From Dyadobacter sp. LHD-138 (lineage in GTDB: Bacteria > Bacteroidota > Bacteroidia > Cytophagales > Spirosomataceae): 64,000 nucleotides of DNA. The notes under the pieces were generated by a model, which ran no database searches, had not been told where the DNA came from, and was given only the letters and a program-made list of their open reading frames with translations. Below, one piece after another: positions 28,442-36,318 of the stretch. Each line of letters starts with the position of its first letter. Position 1 is the first letter of the stretch. Position numbers and translations under genes: made by a program. The DNA is taken from positions 84,896 through 148,895 of the forward strand of contig NZ_JAVFVU010000028.1 of NCBI RefSeq assembly GCF_030929615.1, in the 5' to 3' direction.

Positions 28442-29938
28442 TTAGATCATGGATGGAAGTGCTTCCAGTTTTTTGTAGCATTCCACAGAAATACGGTTGA
28501 GCAATTTAAAGAAACGTTTATCCTGATCCGGGATGCTTTTCTTTAACTCGTCTTCAAGTTTTCCTAATTCAGTTTTCAGAAATGCTTCTGAAATTCCAGC
28601 CTTGGTTACTATCCCTAGCACTTTCTTGACCTCAATCGGTTTTTCTCTCACCAGCGCATTCAGATCCTGAGTCAGATTAAAAGGCTGAAAAGTCCGCTCA
28701 TTCCCGGACATTTCTACCAGCCAGTTTTTGTAATGTACCGAAAAGAAAGCCGTTAGATTCTGGTAAAATTCGTTATTCGAGTATTTATCAGCCAAGTTTA
28801 ATTCCTTATAAAAAGCTTCGTTACGGAACTCTGGCAATGTTTCCAGATAAATTTTCATGGCGTAAGTAAGCTGCGTCAGCGGCTCCATAACCGTTTTGGC
28901 AGTATTGGGATAAAAATGCCTGATGTCAATGACCTGATCTTCTTTCTTTATTCCGTAATCGAAATATTGTGTTTGACCTTTGCTGGCAAAATTGCCGTCC
29001 GGTTTGTTAACGAAATCGATGATGGCAGTGGCACCAATTAATTCTATCAGGTGAGCATTGTTTTTCTGTTCAATACCGCCTTGTTTGTTTTCATACTGTT
29101 TCAGCGGCCTGTCCCACAGCTGATAAAAACAGTTGATTTTACCATTCAGATATTTCAAATAATAAGAAAGCGCCGCCTCTGTTTTGGAATTAAACATATC
29201 CGAATTGATAGCACTTTTACTATCATCGGTGACATTAAAATAAGGCATCACAGTAAGCGCACCATACTTATTCCCTCGCAGTTTTTCTTCCTGTTGCAGC
29301 AATTTCACCAACTGCGGAAAGCCTGAGGAGCCTGTTCCCCCAAAAATAGAACTGGCAATAAATATTCGGTCATGTTCTCCAATGCTTTTCAATACAAACT
29401 TAAATTCCTTTGTATTGGCCAGATTATTGAAAACAACGGAGCCAATGTTTGGATTTCCTTTAAAACCCTGATTTAATTTCAGATTTAATTCTGTATTTGG
29501 GTCGTTGTGACTGGAATTATCGTAAAGCGCTTCCAGCAGATCCATGTTAATATCGCCCACAAGCTCGCCTCTCGGATCGAGGTACTCAATGAATGATTTT
29601 TCCAGATTTTCAAATTGCAATTGAAATGAATCATCTAGTCCTTCTGAATAATCGTTTTCCGGTGTGATAGAGCTCAGTGTATTCAGGTTGGCATTGAAGA
29701 AACCATCTCGAATTTCTTCGGTGTTGCTATATCCGTGTGAGCGAATAAATTTATAGGTTTTAAGCGCCGCCAATGCCCTGCTCGTATCGGCATTATCCGC
29801 ATCGACGTCAATAATAACCGGAATAATTTTATTTGTATCGTTGAGTTTTGCACCTGCCGCAAGCAGCATTGTCAAAGAGCGAACGATCCTCGCCCCTGTT
29901 CCACCAATTCCAAAAACAAACGTATTTCTTGTAGGCAT
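28442..29938 (-). CDS. Tubulin/FtsZ-superfamily GTPase-like protein (Tubulin_2-like)
   Basis: This 498-residue cytoplasmic protein carries the nucleotide-binding loops of the tubulin superfamily in the right order. A glycine-rich T1-like loop lies at the N-terminus (GIGGTGARIVRS, 10-21). A T2/T3-like region follows (VIIDVDADNADTSR, 41-54; compare NTDAQAL in FtsZ). The tubulin signature loop T4 is present (IFGGTGSSGFP, 198-208). It is longer than FtsZ (~320-390 residues) and lacks an FtsZ-type C-terminal peptide, so it is not the cell-division protein. GTP binding and assembly into filaments are inferred from the family. It is flanked by a small membrane protein (21 bases upstream) and the actin-like gene (11 bases downstream), so they are surely co-expressed. 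Confidence 0.85.
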   Translation of the reverse strand: MPTRNTFVFGIGGTGARIVRSLTMLLAAGAKLNDTNKIIPVIIDVDADNADTSRALAALKTYKFIRSHGYSNTEEIRDGFFNANLNTLSSITPENDYSEGLDDSFQLQFENLEKSFIEYLDPRGELVGDINMDLLEALYDNSSHNDPNTELNLKLNQGFKGNPNIGSVVFNNLANTKEFKFVLKSIGEHDRIFIASSIFGGTGSSGFPQLVKLLQQEEKLRGNKYGALTVMPYFNVTDDSKSAINSDMFNSKTEAALSYYLKYLNGKINCFYQLWDRPLKQYENKQGGIEQKNNAHLIELIGATAIIDFVNKPDGNFASKGQTQYFDYGIKKEDQVIDIRHFYPNTAKTVMEPLTQLTYAMKIYLETLPEFRNEAFYKELNLADKYSNNEFYQNLTAFFSVHYKNWLVEMSGNERTFQPFNLTQDLNALVREKPIEVKKVLGIVTKAGISEAFLKTELGKLEDELKKSIPDQDKRFFKLLNRISVECYKKLEALPSMI

Positions 29939-29959
29939 AATCTGTGCTAAATCGACGGG

Positions 29960-30331
29960 TTAAAAGGGAGTGCGCTTGGCGAAAATCGAAAATCTTTTCA
30001 ACAAGATTGAAAACAGGACGTAGTAAATAAACGCATAGAGCGTGTTGACCATTGCAAAAGTATAGAAGAAAGAATTTTCACTTTCCTCGGTGACCGTCTG
30101 CGCATGGTTGTAGGCAAAGCCAAATGCGATGATCAGTAAAATGACCATGGTGATGACCCAGTGAACGGTTTTGTCCCAGACAGGTCTGCTCCTTCCCAGA
30201 ATTATGTAAAATACAAGCGTGAAAACAAAGGCGAAAACCAGTGTAAACAGACCTACAAAAGGATAAATATCTGTTGCAAAAATCGGATCCGGATTTTGTC
30301 CGCAAAGCAGCTCATAAAGAAATTCAAACAT
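29960..30331 (-). CDS. Small integral membrane protein
   Basis: This 123-residue protein has three clear membrane helices (about 23-46 PFVGLFTLVFAFVFTLVFYI, 58-75 WVITMVILLIIAFGFAY, 91-112 FAMVNTLYAFIYYVLFSILL) joined by short charged loops. There is no recognised motif. It starts 5 bases after the lipoprotein gene and ends 21 bases before the tubulin-like gene, so it belongs to the same operon. It could recruit the tubulin-like protein to the inner membrane. Confidence 0.75.
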   Translation of the reverse strand: MFEFLYELLCGQNPDPIFATDIYPFVGLFTLVFAFVFTLVFYIILGRSRPVWDKTVHWVITMVILLIIAFGFAYNHAQTVTEESENSFFYTFAMVNTLYAFIYYVLFSILLKRFSIFAKRTPF

Positions 30332-30336
30332 GGAGG

Positions 30337-31596
30337 CTATTTTTTTACAGGTATTGAAATGTGAATAAAGTTGTCATTTGAATTTTCGTAAGCTTCCCGC
30401 ACGCCATCAATCAGATGCTCGAATGCAAAAGTTTTTCCGGGAATAGAATCGAGCTCCCTATCGTCCATGGTAGACATGGCTTTATAACCATTGTCGTAAA
30501 CCAACGGAAGTTTAAGTTCAATTTTTGCATTGTCTTTGTAGATATCGGATACTTCAATGACAATGACGTGGGTATTATCCTCCAAATATTCCTTTTCTCT
30601 TGGCTTCAATTTAGACTTATCAAGATCCTTTGTTAATAGAATATTTTTGATTTTGAAATCAAGATTTTCCGATGATTTTTTCAAATGCTGATTCAAATAA
30701 TCCGGAGCACTGATTGAATTGGGCAGAGCAGACAAATCGACTGCAATAGCAAATGCCGAAGGTTTCTTTTTGGACGCTTTCAAATCAGCAATCCCCTCAT
30801 CTTCCACCTTCCACTCTCCTTCTCTTTCGTAAGTAAAAAATGTTTCAAAATCATCAATGGTTTTGTCAAACAACCCGAAGTTAAGATCAAGAACCGGCTC
30901 GAAATTGTTTAGATCTGCAAGTTTTTCATTGAACTTACTTACCAGTTCTTTGTTCCCGATCACCCACAAATAATAAGGCCTTTTCTGACCATCTAACTTC
31001 AATTTGGCGTTTTGATAGGTATAATAATTACCAAAGAATGCTGAATTAAATCCGTACAATGAAGCCGAAATATTGTCTCTTTTTAATTTTAGAAAAGTCG
31101 ATTTCACCAACGCTTTCAACTCCCCCGGCGCCTTCTGCTTATTAATTTCGGAATTGGTTTTAATGACGTTATCCGGATAAGACAAAATACAGTCGGACAC
31201 AAAAAGAGAAATATCGTTGGAATCTGTTTTACTGGCAATCATTTCCAAAATTCTATGCATTTCCGAGCTTTTCTCGTTGGCAACTTTTGTCGTGGAAATT
31301 TCGCGGATGAAATCCTTGGTCGAGCCCATATACGGCGTCAGCGAATCAGCAACGTAATAGAGTTTAAGAGGACCTTTACCAAAAGATTCCTTTCCTTCAA
31401 TATCCACTAAGAGATTTGGAATGTCCTTTACGAATTCAGTCGAACCGTTGAAATAACCCGCCATACTGGCTGAGGTTTCCATGAAAAAGTTAACCTTGCC
31501 AACTTCCTTATCGGGCGTTGTCACTTCTTTTGGTGGCTTAGTTTTACAGCTGCATAAAGCAACTGACAAAGCAAGTAAATAAAAATATTTCTTCAT
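30337..31596 (-). CDS. Lipoprotein with von Willebrand A-like domain
   Basis: This 419-residue protein has a lipoprotein signal (MKKYFYLLALSVALCSC, lipid Cys probably 17). Residues 35-50 (VNFFMETSASMAGYFN) look like the first strand and metal site of a vWA domain. The usual DxSxS is ETSAS here, with Glu replacing the first Asp. A later strand, ISLFVSDCILS, fits the second metal-site loop region. The C-terminal half is beta-rich (VIVIEVSDIYKDNAKIELKLPLVYD). It would sit in the periplasm, anchored to a membrane. It is the first gene of the operon that encodes the tubulin-like and actin-like proteins. Lipoprotein status is clear; the vWA assignment rests on motif recognition. Confidence 0.75.
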   Translation of the reverse strand: MKKYFYLLALSVALCSCKTKPPKEVTTPDKEVGKVNFFMETSASMAGYFNGSTEFVKDIPNLLVDIEGKESFGKGPLKLYYVADSLTPYMGSTKDFIREISTTKVANEKSSEMHRILEMIASKTDSNDISLFVSDCILSYPDNVIKTNSEINKQKAPGELKALVKSTFLKLKRDNISASLYGFNSAFFGNYYTYQNAKLKLDGQKRPYYLWVIGNKELVSKFNEKLADLNNFEPVLDLNFGLFDKTIDDFETFFTYEREGEWKVEDEGIADLKASKKKPSAFAIAVDLSALPNSISAPDYLNQHLKKSSENLDFKIKNILLTKDLDKSKLKPREKEYLEDNTHVIVIEVSDIYKDNAKIELKLPLVYDNGYKAMSTMDDRELDSIPGKTFAFEHLIDGVREAYENSNDNFIHISIPVKK

Positions 31597-31738
31597 CTAT
31601 TATAATTTTGTACTGAGGCCAATTGATTTCCAATATATAAATATTTGTTGGTTGGCGCTTTATTAATTCGTTGAACTTTAAGGAAACAACGAAGCTCTTC
31701 GCAACAAATTCCGGAATTAGTACGAACAGACGCGCTGA

Positions 31739-32017
31739 TTATTTTAATAAACCCCCAAAGACGTAGCCAATTTCCCCTGAATCCAAGGCCTGCACCTTCA
31801 CCCAGCCCTTTATGGATTTCAATCTTATAAGCAGGTCTCCATATTTGAGTCTTTGGAGTACAGGTGATTTTGTAGTGAATTTTTCCCTCAAACTCGCAGA
31901 ATACGATGTTACACGAACGAAATCTGCATTTTCCGGGATATCAATATTGAAAGATTCTTTATCTTCTGAGATATTCGAAGAAATAAGAATGGGTTGAGGA
32001 GTGTCGGCTACCGCCCC
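31739..32017 (-). pseudogene. SH3-domain protein fragment without a start codon
   Basis: The frame is open between TAG (32018-32020) and TAA (31739-31741) and contains no ATG, GTG or TTG start. It encodes a bacterial SH3-type domain: DFVRVTSYSASLREKFTTKS, VLQRLKYGDLLIRL, then KGWVKVQALDSGEIGYVFGGLLK, the usual GWVkV...GyV pattern. The N-terminal end runs directly into a palindromic repeat at 32020, so the gene seems to have lost its 5' part there. It is on the same strand and 142 bases upstream of the vWA-like lipoprotein gene, so it may once have been part of that operon. No ATG-initiated version exists in this window. Confidence 0.6.
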
Positions 32018-32019
32018 CT

Positions 32020-32111
32020 AAGTCTCTCTCGCCTTGCTGGCAAGAGAGACTTCTTAACCCTTCTCCGTTGATAAGGAGAAAGCTGCGGTGACGGGTCTCT
32101 TAAGATGAGAC
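32020..32111. repeat. Tandem hairpins, REP/MITE-like palindromic element
   Basis: Three inverted repeats lie in a row. AAGTCTCTCT/AGAGAGACTT (32020-32052) has an inner GCC/GGC. TTCTCC/GGAGAA spans 32061-32080, and GTCTC/GAGAC spans 32095-32111. The style, short clustered palindromes in an intergenic gap, is that of REP-like or miniature mobile repeats. It directly abuts the broken SH3 frame. Confidence 0.5.
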
Positions 32112-32167
32112 GCCGGCCGTCGTCGTGAAAGGCGAACGTTTATTTGGCGTAATTCTATTTTGACAGT

Positions 32168-33493
32168 CTAGAATTTCCGATACATGCCGCCCAGATATTG
32201 GTTGGCTTCTTCCTCTGCGAACTGCGCCTTTTTGGCATCCCAGTGCAATGTTTTGTTAGGGAAACGGCCGGCGATTACACCAAGCAATATGGTTTCCGTA
32301 AGGCGGGAAGCATAAGAGAACGGTGCGCTGCACGTACCTTTACCCAAACAGGCGTCCACAAACTCATGGTAATGCTTGTGCGATTCTGAACTATAATCGC
32401 CAACCGGCCCACCTAATTTAAACGGCGTGACGTCTATATCCTTATAGCTGCCGTCAACGATCAGTTTTGGCAATACCTGGAAATGCGGCAGATACAGTCT
32501 CCCTTTTTCTCCAATGAACATGGCTCCCTGGTCGTGCAGATCAGCTCCATCAGGAAGCATCAGATCCTCGCGTTGTTTATCAGCGCCCAGGCCATCATAC
32601 CATACCCATTTCAGGGTATCTGCCGTGTATTTTGTTCCCGGGAATTCATAAGTAACCATGTTTTTTTCAGGATATCCAAATCCGTTCGGTTTTCTGCAAT
32701 TCGTTGTGATGGTTCGCGGCACATCCAATTGCAACGCATTGTAAGGCGTATCAAAAATATGTACACCCATATCGCCCAAAGTAGCACAGCCATAATCAAC
32801 AAGCTTCCGCCAGTTGCCAGGATGGTAAAAACCATCTTTGTAAGGCCTTTCTGGCGAAGTACCCTGCCATAAATTCCAGTCCAGGTTGGCTGGTACAGGA
32901 TCGCCGGTTTCAGGTGCCGGGCCATTATAACCCCAGTTTTTGGGTGACCAGGCTCTTACGGTGTGTACTTTTCCAACGGTTCCGGATTGGATCAGCAAAG
33001 TGGCCAGTTTGTAGTCATAAAAGGAATGCACCTGAATACCCATTTGGGTTACCAGTTTTTTGTCTTTGGCAATTTTGTCCATTGCTCTCGCTTCTTTTAC
33101 GTAGTGCGTGAGTGGCTTTTGACAATAAACAGGTTTATTCATTTCCATAGCCATCATCGATGCCGGCGCGTGGGAATGATCGGGCGTGGACACAATCACG
33201 GCATCAATATCCTTGCTCATTTCTTTAAGCATGACGCGGTAGTCCTTGTAGGTCTTTGCATTAGGAAATTTGGATTTCACCTCCGCCAAAACAGTTGAAT
33301 CAACATCGCAAAGTGCTACCACATCCACGTTGCTATGTAACGATATGGATGCAAGATCTGCCTGCCCCATCCCACCTAAACCGATATGAGCGGTTCTTAA
33401 TCGTTTGTCGGCAGAAAAGGCCCATGATTCAGCCGGTATCATCGCAAGGGAAGATAAAGCTGCTGCATTTTTTAGGAACTCTCTTTTATTCAT
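32168..33493 (-). CDS. Gfo/Idh/MocA family oxidoreductase with export signal
   Basis: This 441-residue protein begins MNKREFLKNAAALSSLAMIPAESWAF, a Tat-like signal with KR in place of RR. A Rossmann domain follows (AHIGLGGMGQADLA, GxGxxG type, ALCDVD at the end of the second strand, STPDHSH) with the family motif CQKPLTH (usual EKP region). The C-terminal substrate domain contains GDMGVHIFDTP. It probably oxidises a sugar or glycoside using a tightly bound NAD(P) in the periplasm. It is a single gene between the palindromic repeat and an unassigned region. The related protein at 49776 sits inside a sus operon. Confidence 0.9.
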   Translation of the reverse strand: MNKREFLKNAAALSSLAMIPAESWAFSADKRLRTAHIGLGGMGQADLASISLHSNVDVVALCDVDSTVLAEVKSKFPNAKTYKDYRVMLKEMSKDIDAVIVSTPDHSHAPASMMAMEMNKPVYCQKPLTHYVKEARAMDKIAKDKKLVTQMGIQVHSFYDYKLATLLIQSGTVGKVHTVRAWSPKNWGYNGPAPETGDPVPANLDWNLWQGTSPERPYKDGFYHPGNWRKLVDYGCATLGDMGVHIFDTPYNALQLDVPRTITTNCRKPNGFGYPEKNMVTYEFPGTKYTADTLKWVWYDGLGADKQREDLMLPDGADLHDQGAMFIGEKGRLYLPHFQVLPKLIVDGSYKDIDVTPFKLGGPVGDYSSESHKHYHEFVDACLGKGTCSAPFSYASRLTETILLGVIAGRFPNKTLHWDAKKAQFAEEEANQYLGGMYRKF

Positions 33494-33935
33494 GAATCAA
33501 AAGGTTAAATTTTTGGGTTAGAAATTAATGATATCATGCATGTAGAAACTTTTGGCGTATGATAAAGCAGTAAGTTCAACAGCACGTCAACGAAAAAGCT
33601 TAAAATTGAGCTGTTTTTAGGTCAATTCCAAAAATGGTGTCTTGGTTGCAGGTAATTTTTGCAGTTTTCTTCGTCGGCTAGGGAGGAAATCTGGGGTTTG
33701 AAGCTCTCCTGGTAGGGTTGCCGGCTCACCAGGTACTTCGCCTGCCTTGGTTGAGAGACCACGAACAGCGTAGCGAGTTTTATGGTAAAGAAACATTTTG
33801 AAAGATGGACAGCTTGAACGTTCGGCAAGTGTTTCCAAAATCGCATTTCGGCTTAGTTCCAAAGTGTATCCAAAATCAGGAACTTTTAAGACCTAATTTT
33901 CTGTCTAGTTTTAAAATGACTCTCAAGAAAGCTTT
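33494..33935. other. 442-base gap with a protein-like but unrecognised minus-strand frame
   Basis: Between the oxidoreductase and the flavin-dependent enzyme gene, two overlapping minus-strand frames stay open for 74-81 codons (33617-33862 and 33622-33846). One reads ...KTRYAVRGLSTKAGEVPGEP.... The segment is more G+C-rich than its borders and includes CCTGGT/ACCAGG as an inverted repeat. I see no domain or good start and treat it as a possible dispersed repeat or structured RNA, not a gene. Confidence 0.3.
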
Positions 33936-34958
33936 ATGAAGAAAATAGGATTTCTATCGTTCGGACATTGGTCTAACAATCCGGGATATAGAGCTCAGAC
34001 AGCGAGCGACACATTGCTACAATCCATTGATTTGGCTGTTGCTGCCGAAGAGATCGGTTTAGATGGCGCCTACTTTCGTGTACATCATTTTGCAGCACAG
34101 TTGGCATCGCCATTTCCTTTACTTTCGGCTATTGGTGCCAAAACCAGCAAAATAGAGATCGGAACGGGGGTCATTGACATGCGTTATGAAAATCCAATGT
34201 ATATGGTGGAAGATGCCGGTGCTGCGGATTTAATTTCGGAAGGACGATTGCAGCTGGGAATCAGCAGGGGATCGCCAGAACAGGTTATCGACGGGTGGCG
34301 TTATTTTGGATACGAACCGGCCGAGGGAGAAACCGACGCAGATATGGGACGTCGTAAGGCACTGGAATTCCTGGAAAGACTAAAAGGTAAAGGATTTGCA
34401 CAGCCAAATCCATACCCGATGTTTCCAAACCCACCTGGCTTACTGCGTCTGGAACCACATTCGGAAGGATTGCGGGAACGCATTTGGTGGGGGGCGGCTT
34501 CTAACGCTACTGCTGTTTGGGCAGCCGAAAACGGAATGTATCTTCAAAGTTCAACCTTGAAATACGATGAAAACGGCAAACCCTTTCATGTGCAGCAAGC
34601 CGAGCAGATCAGATTGTACAAAGAAGCGTGGAAAAAAGCGGGACATCAGCGCGAACCAAGGGTTTCAGTGAGCCGATCTATTTTTGCATTGGTAAACGAT
34701 CAGGACCGTTATTACTTTGGACAGGAAGCCGATCGAAGAGATAAGATCGGCATGATTGAACAGGACAAACGCGCGATTTTCGGTAGAAGCTATGCGGCGG
34801 AACCAGATCAACTCATCAAAGAACTGGCGCAGGACGAAGCTATTCAGGAAGCGGATACAGTTCTTTTGACAATACCCAACACACTAGGGGTTGATTACAA
34901 CGTACACGTGCTGTCTTCTATTTTAGAGCATGTGGCACCTGGACTGGGGTGGCGTTGA
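33936..34958 (+). CDS. LLM-class (bacterial luciferase-like) flavin-dependent oxidoreductase
   Basis: This 340-residue cytoplasmic protein matches the luciferase-like monooxygenase family: FLSFGHWS at the N-terminus, SIDLAVAAEEIGLDGAYFRVHHF, SKIEIGTGVIDMRYENP, DLISEGRLQLGISRGSPEQ, and IRLYKEAWKKAGH further on. These enzymes use reduced flavin (FMNH2 or F420 in other clades) to oxidise or reduce small molecules. The substrate is unknown. It is followed by a terminator-like hairpin at 34999 and then by an AraC-type regulator on the same strand, which might control it. Confidence 0.9.
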   Translation: MKKIGFLSFGHWSNNPGYRAQTASDTLLQSIDLAVAAEEIGLDGAYFRVHHFAAQLASPFPLLSAIGAKTSKIEIGTGVIDMRYENPMYMVEDAGAADLISEGRLQLGISRGSPEQVIDGWRYFGYEPAEGETDADMGRRKALEFLERLKGKGFAQPNPYPMFPNPPGLLRLEPHSEGLRERIWWGAASNATAVWAAENGMYLQSSTLKYDENGKPFHVQQAEQIRLYKEAWKKAGHQREPRVSVSRSIFALVNDQDRYYFGQEADRRDKIGMIEQDKRAIFGRSYAAEPDQLIKELAQDEAIQEADTVLLTIPNTLGVDYNVHVLSSILEHVAPGLGWR

Positions 34959-34998
34959 TTCGGAGAAAAAGAGCGCAATGATTCAGGGTTCCTTTCGT

Positions 34999-35032
34999 GT
35001 GGCAGAGCTCGGTTTAACCCGGCTTTTGCCAC
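34999..35032 (+). terminator. Probable terminator of the LLM oxidoreductase gene
   Basis: GTGGCA (34999-35004) pairs with TGCCAC (35027-35032), with a further imperfect inner stem (AGCTCGG/CCCGGCT) around TTTAA. It begins 40 bases after the stop. A full U tract is missing. Confidence 0.45.
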
Positions 35033-35266
35033 GCCTTTTGCTGCTGCTTGTGTTCTACTTTCTTATGGTTTGTTTGAACTAACTAAAATTCAGAATATAA
35101 AATACCTGGCTAATTCGTAGACCGGCTAACTGTCAAGCTATTTCAGTGCATATGGTTACCTTGATCATGATCTAACTTGCTATTTAATGCCGGATAAAGA
35201 GTAGACGTAACTTATGGAAGGCCTTTAATATGAGTATGTTTCAATAAGGTCTGCCCAGATTTTCCT

Positions 35267-35274
35267 TATATTTG
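35267..35274 (+). promoter_or_regulatory. Bacteroidota -7 promoter box of the AraC gene
   Basis: TATATTTG matches the TAnnTTTG consensus exactly and lies 21 bases upstream of the ATG at 35296. It overlaps the TTG (35272) that would begin the longest open frame, which argues that the ATG is the true start. The -33 element is not obvious. Confidence 0.5.
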
Positions 35275-35295
35275 TTTAAACGCGATTTTTCTGGA

Positions 35296-36318
35296 ATGAA
35301 TGATAACAGTGTAGAATACCAAGAAGATGAAGAAGTCTACTATCCGGATAGTTGCAATACGCTTGACAAAGCATGGAAATCAGGACGAGTTGAGCTCCAT
35401 GCGCTAGCCAGAAACAACTATCCCGGACTATCCCTGCATGATGACGCTATTCCTGGAATCAATACAATTGGTTACTGGAGCGCGCTGTCCCAACAAGAGT
35501 GGGGTTTGGACTGGCACCGGAATGAAGGTGTTGAAATTACATTCCTCGAAACGGGGACCATGCCTTTTGCCACGCAGGCCAGCGCACAGATCATGGTGCC
35601 CAATGACCTGACCGTTACAAGACCCTGGCAATTGCATAAGGTTGGGAACCCTACGATCGGCGTGGGAAAACTACACTGGGTGATTATAGACGTCGATGTA
35701 AGGCACCCGCACCAGGAATGGAAATGGCCGTCGTGGGTTATTCTTTCAGAGCCAGATTTACTTGAACTCACAAAAATTCTTCGCCAGAACGAGCAGCCTG
35801 TCTTTTCGGTGAATACCGATATCAGAAAGTGTTTTCAGAACATAGGTTCTTTAATCCACGAATCAGATGCAAGGAATGTTGATTCGTGGATCAGAATTTA
35901 TGTGAATGAGCTGCTGATGCTGCTTTATGAGCAATTGAAGAAAGGGAAATTTGTATTAAATGAGTCTCTGACCGACAGCATGCGTACTGTGGAATTGTTT
36001 ATCAAAGAACTCAATACATCTTATGATCAGTTGTGGACAGTCCAGTCGATGGCCTCCCATACCCAGCTTGGCGTGACGCAGTTTACCCACTATTTCAAGC
36101 AGCTGACCAATCATACACCCATGCAATATCTGAACTCCTTACGTCTGGACATTGCGGCGCTAATGTTAACCAAGGATTCCCTGGCTAACATTAGCGCCAT
36201 CTGCTATGATTGCGGTTTTAGCAGTACACAGTATTTTTCAACTATTTTCTCCAAACGTTTCGGCTGTTCGCCCTCCTCGTACAGACAAGAAAAGACTACT
36301 TCTTCCCAAATTGTTTAA
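35296..36318 (+). CDS. AraC family transcriptional regulator
   Basis: Start set at the ATG at 35296 (MNDNSVEYQED), because the longer TTG frame begins inside a promoter box. The 340-residue protein has a cupin-like N-terminal sensing domain (HRNEGVEITFLETGTMPFAT, HKVGNPTIG, LHWVIIDVD). The C-terminal pair of helix-turn-helices is of AraC type (MASHTQLGVTQFTHYFKQLTNHTPMQYL, then ISAICYDCGFSSTQYFSTIFSKRFGCSPSSYR). Its 3' end overlaps the convergent PmoA-like gene by 23 bases. It could respond to a sugar and control either the upstream flavoenzyme gene or the convergent sus operon; that is inference. The second HTH coding region includes a strong 13-base inverted repeat (36156-36198). Confidence 0.9.
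   Translation: MNDNSVEYQEDEEVYYPDSCNTLDKAWKSGRVELHALARNNYPGLSLHDDAIPGINTIGYWSALSQQEWGLDWHRNEGVEITFLETGTMPFATQASAQIMVPNDLTVTRPWQLHKVGNPTIGVGKLHWVIIDVDVRHPHQEWKWPSWVILSEPDLLELTKILRQNEQPVFSVNTDIRKCFQNIGSLIHESDARNVDSWIRIYVNELLMLLYEQLKKGKFVLNESLTDSMRTVELFIKELNTSYDQLWTVQSMASHTQLGVTQFTHYFKQLTNHTPMQYLNSLRLDIAALMLTKDSLANISAICYDCGFSSTQYFSTIFSKRFGCSPSSYRQEKTTSSQIV
36156..36198. repeat. Perfect 13-base inverted repeat inside the AraC gene
   Basis: GGCGCTAATGTTA (36156-36168) and TAACATTAGCGCC (36186-36198) are exact reverse complements with a 17-base loop that can pair further. It encodes the start of the second helix-turn-helix (AALMLTKDSLANISAI). It would form a stable mRNA hairpin or a dyad binding site. 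Confidence 0.7.

Noticed and set aside
28431..28481. 17-residue N-terminal extension of the actin-like protein
   Set aside because: It would overlap the tubulin-like gene end by 40 bases; the ATG at 28430, 11 bases after that stop, fits operon spacing.
35272..35295. TTG start extending the AraC regulator by eight residues
   Set aside because: The TTG is inside an exact TAnnTTTG promoter box; the ATG at 35296 is more likely.
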